DNA of 64,000 nucleotides, from assembly GCA_022592445.1 (NCBI GenBank), contig JABYQR010000002.1, forward strand, positions 186,001 through 250,000, given 5' to 3'. Under the pieces are notes generated by a model, which made no database searches, had not been told where the DNA came from, and saw only the letters and a program-made list of their open reading frames with translations. The translations under genes and the position numbers were made by a program. How positions within the stretch are numbered: position 1 is the stretch's first letter; each line of letters starts with the position of its first letter. Below, in pieces: positions 11,607 to 23,989 of this stretch. The stretch comes from Cytidiella melzeri. Lineage: Eukaryota; Basidiomycota; Agaricomycetes; Polyporales; Irpicaceae.

Positions 11607-12649
11607 ATGTCCACGTCTATCTACCCATTGGCATCCTTGCAACAGATCGAAAGCACACCGTCAAATGAAGACGGCATACCTGCGGACTTGGAGGAAGACT
11701 TGCGAGCGTTTGGCTGTAAATTGATTCACCAAGCTGGTGTCTTACTGAAACAGTGAGTCCGATGCATGACAGTGGTGAATCCTCAGCATGAATGACTCTT
11801 CCAGGAAGCAAGTCGCTGTCGCGACGGCCCAAATCTTATTTCAGCGGTTTTGGTTTGTCACTTCCGTGAAACAATTTGGCATAGGCGTGAGCAACCATTT
11901 TTCGAACGTTGTGCAATTGCTGACGCACCTCTCCAGGACGTTGGAATGGGGGCGCTGTACCTAGCTTCCAAACTCGAGGAATGTCCGATACGCATGCGAG
12001 ACCTCATCAATGTCTACGACTTGCTTCTGCAACGCACAGAACATATACAAGCTTCGCGGACATCTATCACATATAAACCGGAATTCAAATACGTACCGAT
12101 GTCCTACTTCGGCAACACATTTTACGAGCTCAAAGACGCCCTCGTAGTAGCAGAGATGCAAATCCTCAAGCGGTTGGGCTTTCAAGTCCACGTTGTCTTG
12201 CCCTACAACACCCTAGTGAACTACCTTCGCGTCCTGGGCTTGACTAGTCGAGAAGAAGTTTGCGAACGTGCATGGGGATACCTGAACGATGCGTAAGTCT
12301 TTTCAACATCGCAAATGGTGGGTTGATCACTTTGCTTGCTACGGCTGGCTTTTTCGACAGGCTTCAAACACCCGTGTACGCTTTGTACACAGTGCCGACG
12401 ATTGTATGCGCTGCGATTCTCTTGACCACCCGATTTCTAGGCATCCCCCTGCCGTCTGAGCCATCGAATTGTTGGTGGGAACTATTCGATGCAGACTGGC
12501 CTGATATCTGGAGCGTTTCCGGACATATAATGCGCCTATATCGATCGCGCACGTCGTACGAGGAAACCCGACTCTATGGGCTTATTTCAAAGAAAGGTGT
12601 AAGGCATTGGCTAGAAGACCAAAAGGACTCGCACACAGGTGGAAGATAG
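11607..12649 (+). CDS. Cyclin L-like protein (transcription/splicing cyclin)
   Basis: Cyclin L pairs with CDK11-type kinases and links transcription to splicing. The ATG at 11607 opens MSTSIYPLASLQQIESTPSN. The N-terminal cyclin box contains LIHQAGVLLK, VAVATAQILFQRFWFVTSVK, the signature MGALYLASKLEECPIRMRDL, and the helix AEMQILKRLGFQVHVVLPYN. The second cyclin fold holds ERAWGYLNDA and PTIVCAAILLTTRFLGIPLP. It ends near KGVRHWLED without the long RS tail of animal cyclin L. Several short introns split it. A cyclin K/T-type assignment is the main alternative, but the FQVHVVLPYN text is typical of the L group. Confidence 0.85.
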
Positions 12650-14324
12650 TCTATAGTCATATTGCAATATACCGTTCATCTCTCATCTCAGACAAGGACA
12701 GAACTGAGAGCAAGCACGGGAGACTTGGGTTACAGTATAGCAGAGCATGACAGCGCTAACATTGTGCACAGTGTATTACTGAAAGCGCATGGGCAAGAAG
12801 GACAGGCGGCAGATTGTGATGTGCGGCCTCCACTGCGTCGAGTGGTGGTGTCGGCGGCGGGGTAGGCGACTGAGTTCTTTTCCTGCGCAACAGCTCAGGT
12901 GAGCCGCTATTGCGCTGGGTCGACGCCTTGACTTGACTGATAGCGAATTTGGTAGCGCTCGCAGTTGTGAACGCCGTCGGCCTCTTAAGAGGTGCTGGAG
13001 ATGTGGCTCGAGCTCTGAGTGGCTGTCGACTGATTGGCTTGCTCTTTGGAGGTGGTGTAGCTGTCTGCCGTGGTGCTATCTGGCGTGTGGTGTTGTTGGT
13101 CAGCCTCGTATTGGTCTGCACCTTTTTGACTGGAGCAACAAAGACCAGGGTCAAACTGTAACAACACCGCTAGCCGCACTTCTTTGCCATGGACAGCCTC
13201 GATTCCCTTTGCACTGGGGTGGGAAGGAGAGGCTTGAGCTTGCTTTCTTGCTTCTTGAAAGCCTTGGAGAAGGCAGAGTTGTAGATGGAGGTTTTGTAAA
13301 CAGTATTGAAGAGCTTGCGGCTTACAGAACCTGTAAATTAAATGAGCACTTATATATTGCAGCTGGTCAGCAAGTTCTTTGATTGTTCAAGATTGCAAGG
13401 TCAGCCTGAGCTCGTAAATGCAGCTAACTCTGCGGCACTCTCTGAGAGTGACCATTACCATGATTCATGGTCATCCGAAGGATATCAATTATCTGATAGA
13501 GTGTGGTGACTGCAACTATGTGTACTGCTTATGGTGGTATCAATAGACTGGGTATAAAGGAAAGGGGGTAATAGGGTGAAACTTCATCGATGAAGTTTCA
13601 CCCTATCACCCCCTCATCAATGCCTCATCTGTGGATGGTGGCTGTGAGATACTAAGCCTAAGGATGTTGGAGTTCTGTTTCAATGATTTACGGGCGATGT
13701 ACCAGACAAGAAGCAAGATACAGGCCAGCCACTACAATGACGGCAATAGCTATGGTGGTGATGGCAGCCTATTGCGTTATGAGCAAGAGATGTGTGATAA
13801 GGCTGTAGGATGGCTTACCCATGGACCACAATTTACTTCGCAGAACACAGTTGAGCGCCGGCGAAAAAAGTTTGGCGGGATTGTCTGTCCCTGAGCGGGA
13901 GCAGGGCTAGCTGGGTGCACATGCTGCATGGGGAATGAGATCTTTGCTTTGGGCCATTCTGTTGAATAGGCCATCAGTAGAGTCCTTCAAGGTGTAGTGC
14001 AAAGTACACACTGTTGGTATACGGTGGTGGCAGTGGCTGATAATAGCCTGATTCTGACAGGTCGTAGTTGGGGGGAGGGGTCTGAGCGAGAGCCATGTTG
14101 AATTTGCTGGAGCGTGCAGAGTGAAAACGGTCTTATACATATCACAGCCACCGGCGTCTCCGTTGACAGCATCCGCCGCGGCTGTAATCGACTGTTCTCG
14201 CCGATAGGACATCCGTCACGGAGCACTTTGTTGTACTTAGCCAGGAGATGCTAGCTTTCTTAACTGGACGCTGTAAGGGACTCTGCAGATGGAGGATAAT
14301 CTAAACAGCCCTAGCTTGATCATG
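12650..14324 (-). other. Intergenic with one possible basic Pro/Ser/Thr-rich protein
   Basis: On the minus strand, 12756-13154 stays open as a basic, low-complexity protein (TRQIAPRQTATPPPKSKP ... KRTQSPTPPPTPPLDAVEAA). It has no ATG of its own. A basic frame just upstream (about 13175-13335, with SVSRKLFNTVYKTS and FKKQESKLKPLLPTP) may be a first exon, but I could not find splice sites joining them cleanly. It could be a small nuclear or chromatin-type protein or noncoding. From 13340 to 14324 only short frames are seen, apart from the palindrome listed separately. Confidence 0.35.
13563..13614. repeat. Loopless 52-bp palindrome
   Basis: Two 26-bp arms meet at 13588/13589 with no spacer. 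The central 36 bp is perfectly self-complementary, and the only mismatch in the arms is 13570 (A) against 13607 (C). The core reads TGAAACTTCATCGATGAAGT (20 central-region bases). It lies in noncoding DNA and could extrude as a cruciform or form a strong RNA hairpin. Confidence 0.95.
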
Positions 14325-16744
14325 TATGAAGACCTAGCGAGATACAGCGTTGATCGGCAAGATTAGCGCACGCCTACTCATTATTATCTCAGCTCTTGGG
14401 AGCGTTCTTGCATCACACCGCCCACCATAAAACCATATTCTCCATCTCTATTCTGTTTCCTCAACCAACTAGAGGCGGTCATTAACTTGCCAAGGTATCA
14501 TGATGCGCTCAAAGACTGATCCAGTCTTCCTGGATTTATCAGTAGAGCTGAACGATGAGCTCGATTGGAAAGGAGGAACTCTAAGGACATTTGAACACCA
14601 TCTGGATGTCACGGCATGGGCATATGAGTCACTTTCGCACATACTTGCTATAGGTATGTGATAGGTCATTTGAACATAGAGAGTATCTTGCTCAACACCT
14701 CACCAGGAACGAGCGATGGCATAATCGACCTGTACGGAGGCCCTGGTGTCGAATGTCGCTTGCAACTATCCCACCGTGTACACGTACGCAGCCTATACTT
14801 CGCGAGCTCATGCTTCAAGCTTCTTTGTGTCGGTGCGCTAGAATACTCTCAATTTTCGTTCAGCCCTGAATAGCTCGCGCCAGACCTCAAGAATCGCCTC
14901 CATGTGTGGGATCTGACATCTCCCCGAAGTCCTCGATTACAGAATATAACAAACTTTAGACATTCAATAAAGTGGGTAGGTCGCCCTGAGCTCTTGTTTG
15001 TCCCCTATTTGAACCGCCTGTGATAGTTGTCTCACGCTCTCGCCGTCACATACCCATGTGCGTTAGGACTCTTCTACTGGACGCTAGACAAAGTTCGAAT
15101 TCACGTTCCTAGGCTTTCATTGCATTATCAAATGGGGAGCTGCAAACGTACGATCTCTTATGTTCGCGTATCTCGCAATATGCGGCACCTAACCTTTGGG
15201 CCATGTATGAGGAAAAGGTACTAGCCGGAGGTCTTCAGCCGTCTAGCTCTAGTTCGTACGTGCACCAACTGAGGAGAACAGCTTCACTCTTCCTAACTAC
15301 GAGTATAGAAGGATTCCCATTGATATTGTCATCCATCCCCGTGACCTCAATCTGCTATTCATCGGCTATGCAGGTTTGCGTTTTTTGGTTTTATGCCTCT
15401 TTGCATGATGTCACTCACCTGCATTCCAAGGCGGCGTAATCCTGCTTGATCTAGTAAGCTGCTTTGACTTGCATGTGAAGCAGGACCAGAACCTGACAAA
15501 AACATCAGACGCAGCGCAAGACGGTCAAAGCCTACGAGTTCTTCCTACCGCCTGGAGCACCAGGAGGTGCTGGTTATCATGCCCAAGTAAGCTCTTCTCC
15601 AAACCATTCCGTAGAGACATTTGAGTCGAACTGTCCAGACCCTTCTCTCAGAACGCAAACCAGAGCTTACAGCACTCGCAATTCATCCATCTGGCCATCT
15701 ACTCGTCACAGGTTACGTTGACGGCTCCATTGTCTTCTGGGCGGTTGAAGATGAGGACAAGCCTCTGTTAGCCACGACGCTCGACGGCAGACAGGACGTC
15801 AATCTCGCTAACGCAGAAGATATGGACGCAGCACTCGCAGGGACAAAGAATGAATCGCACGATATCCCTGAACCGATATTCAAACTCACCTGGAGCGGGT
15901 TTGAGAATTCGAACGATCCACGTGGCGGAGACACTGTGCTGACCGTCCTAGGAGGGCTGGGGCAGAAGGACGTTCCCGGCGTGACGACCCTACTGCTACC
16001 TCCATTCAACCCACCTGAGCCGCCCGTACAATCTGTTCCTGGTACCACACTGGATCCGTCATTTCGCGAAGCGATGCGTCAAACTGTTCTGGCAAAGGAT
16101 ATGCACTGTTACTCAACAGTGGGCGTCCCTCAGGATTTCCTTCTACTTCCGCGAAAGCAACCCCATTTTTCTGGAAGCTGGGATCCTACTGCCATATTGT
16201 TACTATCTGATGCCGACAAGGAGACACGAGCGATCGAGGCTTACCAGTTTCCTCCTCCCCTTTTTGTGCCCAAGGCCGGCACCCCGAAGGTTCATACTGC
16301 AGTAGAGAGTACAAACACTCCGGAGGATGCCCTAGCTCAGGAGATCGCGTCTGCCCTCGAGTCTATGCAGATTGATGAAGGCCCGCTCTCGTTAGATCTT
16401 CCTCCGGCACTATGGGGCGGTCCATCGAGCGTCACTGGTGGAGTGTTGGTCAACTTGGACCGCGAAGCATACGAAACGCTTGTCGCGAGCACAAGCTCCA
16501 GGTCTGCCAACGGTATCAATCTGCGGGGAGGACGCGCATGGGTGGAGGACGACGAAGGACAGATGAAGCTGATGCGGGTATGTCATTGTATCGCACAAAG
16601 CTCACAGCTAACATTACATCACATCCAGTTCCAAGCTCACCGTGTCTTGGCCACGCATCATACTGACCTCACTGTCCGTTTCCGTGATCTCAGTGCTCAG
16701 CTACTAGTCAGCTCTGATACGGCGCCACTTCAAACGGACTTTCC
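14325..16744 (+). repeat. Segmental duplication, copy 1 (donor-like, intact)
   Basis: The same sequence recurs in inverted orientation at 58473-60884. This copy covers about 175 bp upstream of the tomosyn start codon, exon 1 and everything up to the TDFPAP position of the large central exon. Similarity ends abruptly at both limits. This copy has open reading frames throughout and continues into the rest of the gene. Confidence 0.92.
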
Positions 16745-18735
16745 GGCGCCCTTGCCTGAATTGACCATCGACCTGCTCACCATTCTTGCGGAGCCCCCGA
16801 TCTCTTCACGGACGTCGCCAAAACTTGTAGAAGAGGCTCGCATAACTTCGTCATGTCTGGCTACCCAGTCCTTGGAGTGCGCCATAGTGCTTCATACAGG
16901 CGAAATTGCGGTTTTCCGACAAGGAAGTTCAACACAAGAGGGGTTGTCTCACAGAGAGTTGGGCGATCCAGAGTTGATCTCCACTTCCCACATTCCTGTA
17001 CCCTTTGACCGAAAGTTCCACCCGTCGTTCCTCATGTTCGCTAAAAGAGGTCCTGTCACAGCTTGTTCGCTCTCGGATATAGGTATTTACCTGCCATGCA
17101 TGCTGAGCGGTGCAATACGCTGATCTAGCCTACCCAGGTTTTCTTGCATCCGCGTTCCAAGATGGTTCGCTGTTCGTCGTGGATATGCGTGGACCGACAG
17201 TTATCTCCCGTCGTCTGCCAGAGGAAACCGCGAACAAGCGTCGTTCGTTCCTGCACCGAAGTGAACCTGATCCTGTGAGAGATCTGACTTGGACGATTGT
17301 GGGCACAGACGCAGGTTCGCTCTAATGTTGTTACTTTGAACTTCAAATCTTACCTTGAGATGAATAGACCCAACGCCTCGCATCCTCCTGTTGGCTATTC
17401 ATATGTCTGGTTCAACGATGATCTATAATGTGCTTCGCTCGCCCGACGGGACATGGTCTGTTAGCGATCAGACGGAGCATACCGACAGCAGCAGCCAACC
17501 GCTACCACACGCATCATTCGTCCTCGAGTCCAGGAATGGGCGTATATGCAAAGCGGAACGTGATGGACTGGTTTCAGCATTGAATCCGAACCCTTCTGTG
17601 GCAAGAGGACGGTACTTTTGGGTCACTGCTGGTGCAAAAGGTGTCAAATGCGTCGTGAACATAACGGGAGACAGAATCGGACGGGCGGAATGGCCGAGCA
17701 AGGCAGGTAAGGTGGAGAAAGTTTGTGTGATCCAGAAGAATGGTGAGTCGATACTGCTGCACTTTCCTGCGTCTACCAATTGGGCCGGTCATTGTTAGCA
17801 TCGGTCGTCCTGGTGGCGCACACAGACAAACGGGAAGCTCTTGTCTACTCCCTCCCCTTCCTGGAGCATATGCATAGTTTGCAATTGCACCAATCATCCT
17901 CGGAGTAAGCAGCTTTTGGGATGTTGTCAGCTTCTGTGACGTAGTGACTGACGGGAAAACGGATGTCCAGACCACTGTCTGTGGATGAGACAGGCGACTA
18001 CGTCGAGTGGTGCAGACATCCTTGTGGCAGCATCAAAGCCGAAAAATACGGGACTCTGTTCAACGTCCGTCGTTCAGGCCCGTACCAACCTGCAGAAGTC
18101 GATCTCCTGTACGGAAGGGAGACTGCGTCAGCGCAGCCATTACCAGTTAGCATGGGTCCACCGTCGATGCTGAACACGTTGTGGGGATATGTGAGTAGTA
18201 CCAGCATGACGGGCGACCAGATCGACACGCTTCGTGAGTTGTGCCACAAGTTTGGAATCGGGATCGGGGAACTAATGTGGGGTTTTTTTGACTGGAATAG
18301 TGGCTGGGCCAGATAGACCTATGCCCAAACCTAAGCAACCTCAGAGGCCCGCGATACTAGGGGAGGGCAGTGGCGAAGGTGGGTCAAGCATGAGTGTCAC
18401 AGCAGGCGCGAACGCCCAGAGTATCGCCAACTCTGCATCCAGCGGTGTAGGCACCTTGTATAATCGTCTGAACAACGCGTTAGCAGAGCGAGGGTACGTG
18501 GTCACCATGTTGGAGTGCCGCAGGCAGCTGATGATTTTCTCTCCGTCGTAGAGAAATGTTGGGCAATTTGGAAGACTCTTTCGTCGCCCTCGAGTCTGGA
18601 AGCAAGAACATGTTGGCGCAGGTAAAATGCTTACACTGTGCGTACTGCTGTGCCATTCTTGCGTGCTAATGCCTTTCTCAGGCTAAAACCCTTGCGGCCA
18701 AACAAAGCGCGAAGAGTTGGTTCCAGTTCTCGTGA
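14500..18735 (+). CDS. Tomosyn / Lgl / SRO7-family WD40 SNARE regulator
   Basis: Controls exocytosis by binding plasma-membrane t-SNAREs (and Rab Sec4 in yeast). Exon 1 (14500-14653) opens MMRSKTDPVFLDLSVELND and carries GGTLRTFEHHLDVTAWAYES. Next come GTSDGIIDLYGGPGVECRL, NRLHVWDL, and the large central exon beginning after the acceptor near 15638 with LSERKPELTALAIHPSGHLL and DGSIVFWAVED. The second propeller includes YPGFLASAFQDGSLFVVDMR and GTLFNVRRSGPYQPAEVDLL. The C-terminus is an R-SNARE-like coiled coil (LYNRLNNALAERG, EMLGNLEDSFVALESGSKNM) ending SAKSWFQFS. Length is about 1,000 residues, as in the family. The N-terminal half is duplicated at 58.5-60.9 kb. Confidence 0.9.
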
Positions 18736-19014
18736 TGCGGAAATCCGGTACTACATACCCTGTTGGACGATTTTGCTGTGCGAGTGAATAGTACGTAGAC
18801 AATCCGCGCTGTCCAACAAGGACAACAGGTGCAACCTGGCAGCGCGCAATATCATCATTTGGATAATGAATTAGACATCGTCGAGCATTTTTGTACGAAA
18901 ACGAAAACTGGATTACTAGTTGTGTTGCGACAGAGTGTAAGGTACGGTAAAGCATGCCACAAGTACAGCGAACGAAAACAACTCAAAGAAGTCCAGATGC
19001 AGACCAAGATGCAC
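18736..19014. other. Convergent spacer
   Basis: 279 bp between the stops of tomosyn (+) and the IML2-like gene (-). No gene is seen. Confidence 0.7.
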
Positions 19015-21862
19015 CTACATCTTCTCAATCATCTCACGCTTCGTCGCCAGCTCGTCCCTAAGCAAAGATATCCTCATGTCCAACCTCGAAGACATATCCA
19101 CGCTCTGCGTCGACAACGCAGCCGCTTGATCCAGCTTCTCCCCCGCACTCTTCAACACCACCTTCCACGCGGCCCTCGCGTCCGTGCCCAGCGGCGCCGA
19201 CGACCCATCGACGCTCCCACTCCCATACTTGCAATCCGCCTCTCGCAAGTCAAGCACCGCGTGCTCGTAGCACGCCAACCCACCTACCCAGACGCTGATT
19301 TGTGTGGACTTGTGCAGTCGGTGGGCCTCTTCAAGAAACTCGCGTCCTGCTGTGTATTCGCCTGCTGTGCGATGGGCGATACCGAGAAGGAGGGCACGGG
19401 TGGCGAGTTCGTCGGGTGTGTCCAAATCTGGGGGGTCTTGTGGAGCTGATGCTGGCTGGGGCTCGATGAGTGGGCTGGAGATGGTCACAACCGGAGAGAG
19501 AGCGGCGAGTTCATCAATCAGGCTTTGTGCGATAGCCTTGCTTACTCTTGTGTGAGTGTTCCAGACTGCAAAATCGTGTTTTTTAAGCCTGATAACTTAA
19601 AAATTTCCTATGCGGCAACACTCACATATGCCGAGCTCTATCCGTAGAAAGAGAAGCCCCATTAGTCATAGCATAGTCTGACCAGGAATGTGATTACCTT
19701 CAGCGGGGTTAATCCGGATACTCTTGACATAATCAGCTTCAGAGCCTTTCCATCTCTGTTGCTTTTCCTTATAGAAGGCGACTGAAGATGGATGCATAAG
19801 TTCTATTGCCGGAATTTCATGTGAACTCCAGGACGAAAGTCAAACGTACTTTTCTTCTTGATCAAAACCTCTGTGGGGAGATCCTTCCCTGCGATTTTCT
19901 TGCCATCAATCAGCTTCGGAATGTCGTCAAACAGCTTTTGTGCTTCTTCCGCATTACCGACCGCGAGATAACAGCTGGCTGCGATATAGTAGTACGTGGC
20001 ATGGCTCCTGAGTTTGAGGGATTAAACCTGGATCAGTGTCCACGTGAACGGCAAATAAAAATATCTCACCAACTGTTGAGTTCTGTCATCTTCAAGAACC
20101 ATTTGGCAGACTCTGCGTATCGCCGTTGCGAAAGCAGGGTCCACGCAAGTTCAAAAACAATCTTTGATTGTTGAGAAGTGTAACTTGTTGTGCAACAAAT
20201 CAACTCACCAGTCCATCGGCTTGTTGGAAGCTTGATGGGCGTTCCATGTTCAACCCCTTCAACATGACATTGATAGCACCTTCAGCGTCGTAGGACATAC
20301 GAAGGAATTTACCCTGCATGCGTATAGACAGTTAGCGAACATCAATATGACAAAATCACGCCGTTCTACTTACCCTGTTAAGAATCCAGAGTGAACCTGT
20401 AGGAAATCTAGGTTCCACACTAATATGTGCAAAGAGTGTTAGGCCAGACCAGCCCAGGGCGCAACGAGACATGCCTATCAATCATAGCACGGTATTGTCG
20501 GAGGATATGCGCCTCGTCAGCTTGGTATCCAGTTAGCAAAAGTACCACGCCGTAATAGGTCATCAAGACGAGCCTATTCGGGAAGAGGTAAGCATGGATG
20601 AGACATCAGGTTGGAATAACGCAAGTAAAACATACGCAGAGAAAATCGAGTGCACGTCCACCTGATTCGCAGACACGGCGAGCGCTCTGAGGGCTAGTCT
20701 CCTGTCATGCTTGAAGCCAAGAATGCCTACGACACCTCTGTTCATATGAATGAGCAGACAATTCTCGCAGGAGTGATAGTGCAAGATTCTTACCTCACTC
20801 CAGCTGGCAACAACGAGAAGACGAGGTTGAAAACGCTACAGTATCGATTTCAACTGAGCGCTTCCTGGACGAAATAATGATGAACCTACCCATAGCCTGG
20901 TCATAAAGAAAACAGTGAGCGCACGGACTTGTAAAGTGAAATTACATAAATACCGAACGCAGTGCCCGACATGATCAGTTCTTCTATCGGGCCATCTGGG
21001 ACTGTCGGTACGGGGTTGGATACAGGTTGGGCGCTCAGAAACGAGTTGCCTATGCGACCAAACAAACTTGGGCGAGACGCTTGAGCAGTGCGTTTTGAAG
21101 ATGTGCCAGAAATAATGCTTGGCGAAGGAGAAGGGGCCTTTGATGTGGCTGGTGTGGCATAGTCGCCTAAGCCGCTAGGAAAAACAGTCTTGTACAACCT
21201 GCATGCCGGAACATGTAAATACTGGTTCGGTAAACCACAGAGAGTGTCACAGTACTTGTTGAACCTCGAATGCGCACTTAACAAACAGGGTTTGCTTTAG
21301 GAGCCAGTTATAGAGTAGAATGTTCCATATCGCACCTGTTGAGTTCATACAGACACTGCAAATAGCCCATGTACGACTCGCTAGGGGATTTAATAGGATG
21401 TCAGCGCACACGAATTGAGAGCGATGCTCCTTACGGACGTACTTCAAGACAAGAGTAAGCGCGTGCAATATAATGGCGTCGGTCTGTAGGAGCTCCCACT
21501 CAGTACCTGCCGCATAACGCGTGGTAGACGGCAGCGACTTTGCGGTTTGAGACTGTTTCTTGGCACCGGCCTGAGAATCTGCAAGGGTCTGCGATGCCTT
21601 TGCCATTAAGTCTCGCTGACAGCAATGAGCACGCAAGTATTAGCGAACGCGGTTGCCACTTGCAAGACAATGGAAAGCATACCTCCATGCCAAGTGCGGC
21701 CTCTAGAAATGCGCATACTCCGCTTCCCAAGAGATGGAACGCAGACTCATTCGTGCGGAAGGTGTCTCGCGCCTTCTGCAGGTCGTTGGCGAAGAGGGCG
21801 TCGAAGCCGGCGGTAGCTGCGAGTAGATGGCGCGTTGTTTCTTCTTTGGTAGGATTCGACAT
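19015..21862 (-). CDS. IML2: IML2/TTC39-like TPR protein (DUF3808)
   Basis: Yeast Iml2 takes part in clearing protein inclusion bodies and is associated with lipid droplets and mitochondria. The ATG at 21862 gives the family N-terminus with [20 protein letters not shown] and [18 protein letters not shown]. Later exons contain [21 protein letters not shown], a Ser/Pro linker, [54 protein letters not shown], and C-terminal TPR-like repeats ([46 protein letters not shown]). It ends in [16 protein letters not shown] and EMIEKM. About ten short introns are implied. I am confident of the family; exact splice sites in 19.5-21 kb are not all resolved. Confidence 0.85.
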
Positions 21863-22113
21863 TGTTGACTAGCCTATGTCTGAGGGATGCTATCCCAGAG
21901 CTGGGCTGTCGATGCTGTTGAGAGGTGGTAGAAACAAGAGAGGAGGTGGCAGTACTATGTAGTAAGGTCACTGCGCCCCGTCTGGTGCGGACCTGAGATC
22001 GTTTGATCCGAGACAAGTGACGACGCTTCACCTGCCGGCGCCGGAAGACGGGATCTCGCCGGCGGAAGACGTTGTGGCCGCATGTGGGCGTCGATCAATC
22101 ACTGCTCTTGATC

Positions 22114-23432
22114 ATGCAAGCCAGCACAGACTCGAGACATCCCACCATATTCGACGCAACCAGCTGTGTTCGCAAAGGATTATGTCCAGTCTCAAGTATC
22201 AGAAACAAGCATGATCCTCTCGAAAGCCACTCCCTCTATTTTGAGCAACATGGAACCGGTCCAGAAAAGATCATCTTCATAATGGGGCAAGTCCGCGGCC
22301 ATGCTTTTCCGTACGTTATGAATAGCAATGCTGACAACATTACCATAGATTGAACAGCAGCTCCTTTGCTTGGGAATGGCAGGTTGAATACTTCCCAAAG
22401 ATACCTAATTACTCGGTGCTGGTATTTGACAACCGCGGAGTGGGGAACAGTGGGACGCCGAGAGGTCCCTACACGTAGGAGATTTAGTGACAGCTTGCTG
22501 CTACTGTGCTCATTAGTTGCTTAGCACGAGCGGTATGGCAGAAGACGCCATTGCGTTGCTCAACTATGTTGGGTGGACGGAGCACAGAGATTTGCACGTC
22601 GTAGGTGTCTCCTTAGGTGGCATGATAGCGCAAGGTATGTTGACCACCAGCTAACGTGGAGCTCAAAAAGTAACACGAACGGCTTCCAGGACTGGCATCT
22701 CGCATCCCTGAACGCATCATATCTCTCACTCTCGGAGTCACCACTCCCGGTGGTAGACCGTGGTCGAACTTTCCTCCAGTAAGTCCGTATAAGCTGCGGC
22801 AGGACCCCGTAAAGGTTGATATTTTCACCAGTGGAAAGGACTATCATCACTTGCCAGGTTGGTTGCTACTACTTTAACAAAGACATGTAAACGCTCTCAA
22901 CACACCTTTAGACTCACCTTTACAGCGGACCCAGAGGCAAAAATACCTATCATCCTCGAAATGGTCTTCCCCGTCAAATGGCTAGATATCAAGGCAGAAA
23001 ACGACTCTCAGGGCCGGACCAACAGAGAGGTACTAACGCAGGTCACAAAATCTCCTCTTTACTGGGCACATCCACACCAACTAATCCTACTCGACTCCAA
23101 AGGTGTACCGCAGACGCATCCAAATGACTCAACCCCAGAAATTCGTAGGCCACATCTCGCAAATGCTCGCAGGCCTCACCCACCACGTCGCACCTCCCCG
23201 TCTCCGCGAAATATCCAAGAGGATTCCAAAGGTCCTCATCCTCACCGGAGATGAAGACTACCTGGTACGTCCGAGTGAAAGCGTCCAATTGAAAGAACAC
23301 ATGCCGGAGGCAGAGCTCGTTCTTTGGGAGAATACGGGGCATGGGATTCATATGCAGCACAAGAGGCGATTTAATGAGTTGTTGGAGCGAGTCTTTGCGG
23401 AAGGGAAAGAGCGTGCGGAGGCGTTGAACTGA
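22114..23432 (+). CDS. Alpha/beta hydrolase, unknown substrate
   Basis: An alpha/beta-hydrolase fold enzyme of the fungal type with N-terminal CVRKGLCPVSSI and YFEQHGTGPEKIIFIMG. The in-frame ATG at 22114 is my start. Exon 1 joins exon 2 (NSSSFAWEWQVEYF) through a GC-AG intron, 22287-22348. Then follow VLVFDNRGVGNSGTPRGPY, the nucleophile elbow GVSLGGM, and the cap region VFPVKWLDIKAEND. The acid Asp is in ILTGDEDYLVRPSES and the His in WENTGHGIHMQHKR. The triad is therefore Ser/Asp/His and looks intact. Four or more short introns. The substrate cannot be told from sequence; esterase or lipase-like activity is likely. Confidence 0.85.
22287..22348 (+). other. Non-canonical GC-AG intron
   Basis: Only a GC donor (GG|GCAAGT) with acceptor ...CATAG keeps the conserved FIMG-L-NSSSFAW frame: ATG GG + A TTG. 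The intron is 62 nt. The GT at 22291 would give IEQQLLCLG and a stop. Confidence 0.75.
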
Positions 23433-23989
23433 CTTTGAGGAGATGTCGTACAGGTGCTGGGATTGACATATCATAGAAGGAAGATGGAGAGTCGTAAAGA
23501 GCCTCTGTGACTGAGTGCGTAGTGAGCTCCGGGGTCGGACCATTGCTAGTAGAACCACAAGAATAGAACAGAGGATCGGGCACGGACGGATGTTAGGTGA
23601 CCAGAATAAGGTTGAAACTACTCGATACCCAAAGGACGAGACATGTTTATGGGTGCGTATGTGATTCTGAGGGCCACCACAGCACTTTACATAACCTGAG
23701 TACTAGACGCGGTCATCGAGGATCCAGAGGCGCCTGGCGATCGCGGCTTGAACCAGACTCCTGACCAGCAACATGAGTATCAGTAAATCTCCTCAATCAG
23801 ACGAGTGACGAATCACGAATTCCTGCACGTCGATGGAACCAGTGCGAAAGTTGCTAGCTTCCAACTCGCAGGGCCAAGAACTCTGTACACGAAAGGTGGA
23901 GACAAAGCTGGTACAACTCGGATGATTCTTGCTGCCTGTTTCTCACTGACCTGGACTGCAGGCTGCCAACTCCAAGTCGGTATAGGTGG
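23433..23989. other. Intergenic, no gene seen
   Basis: 557 bp after the hydrolase stop; short frames only. Confidence 0.5.

Noticed and set aside
23043..23558. A 171-codon minus-strand frame opposite the hydrolase 3' end
   Set aside because: The opposite strand carries the conserved Asp and His motifs of the hydrolase; the antisense frame shows no family features.
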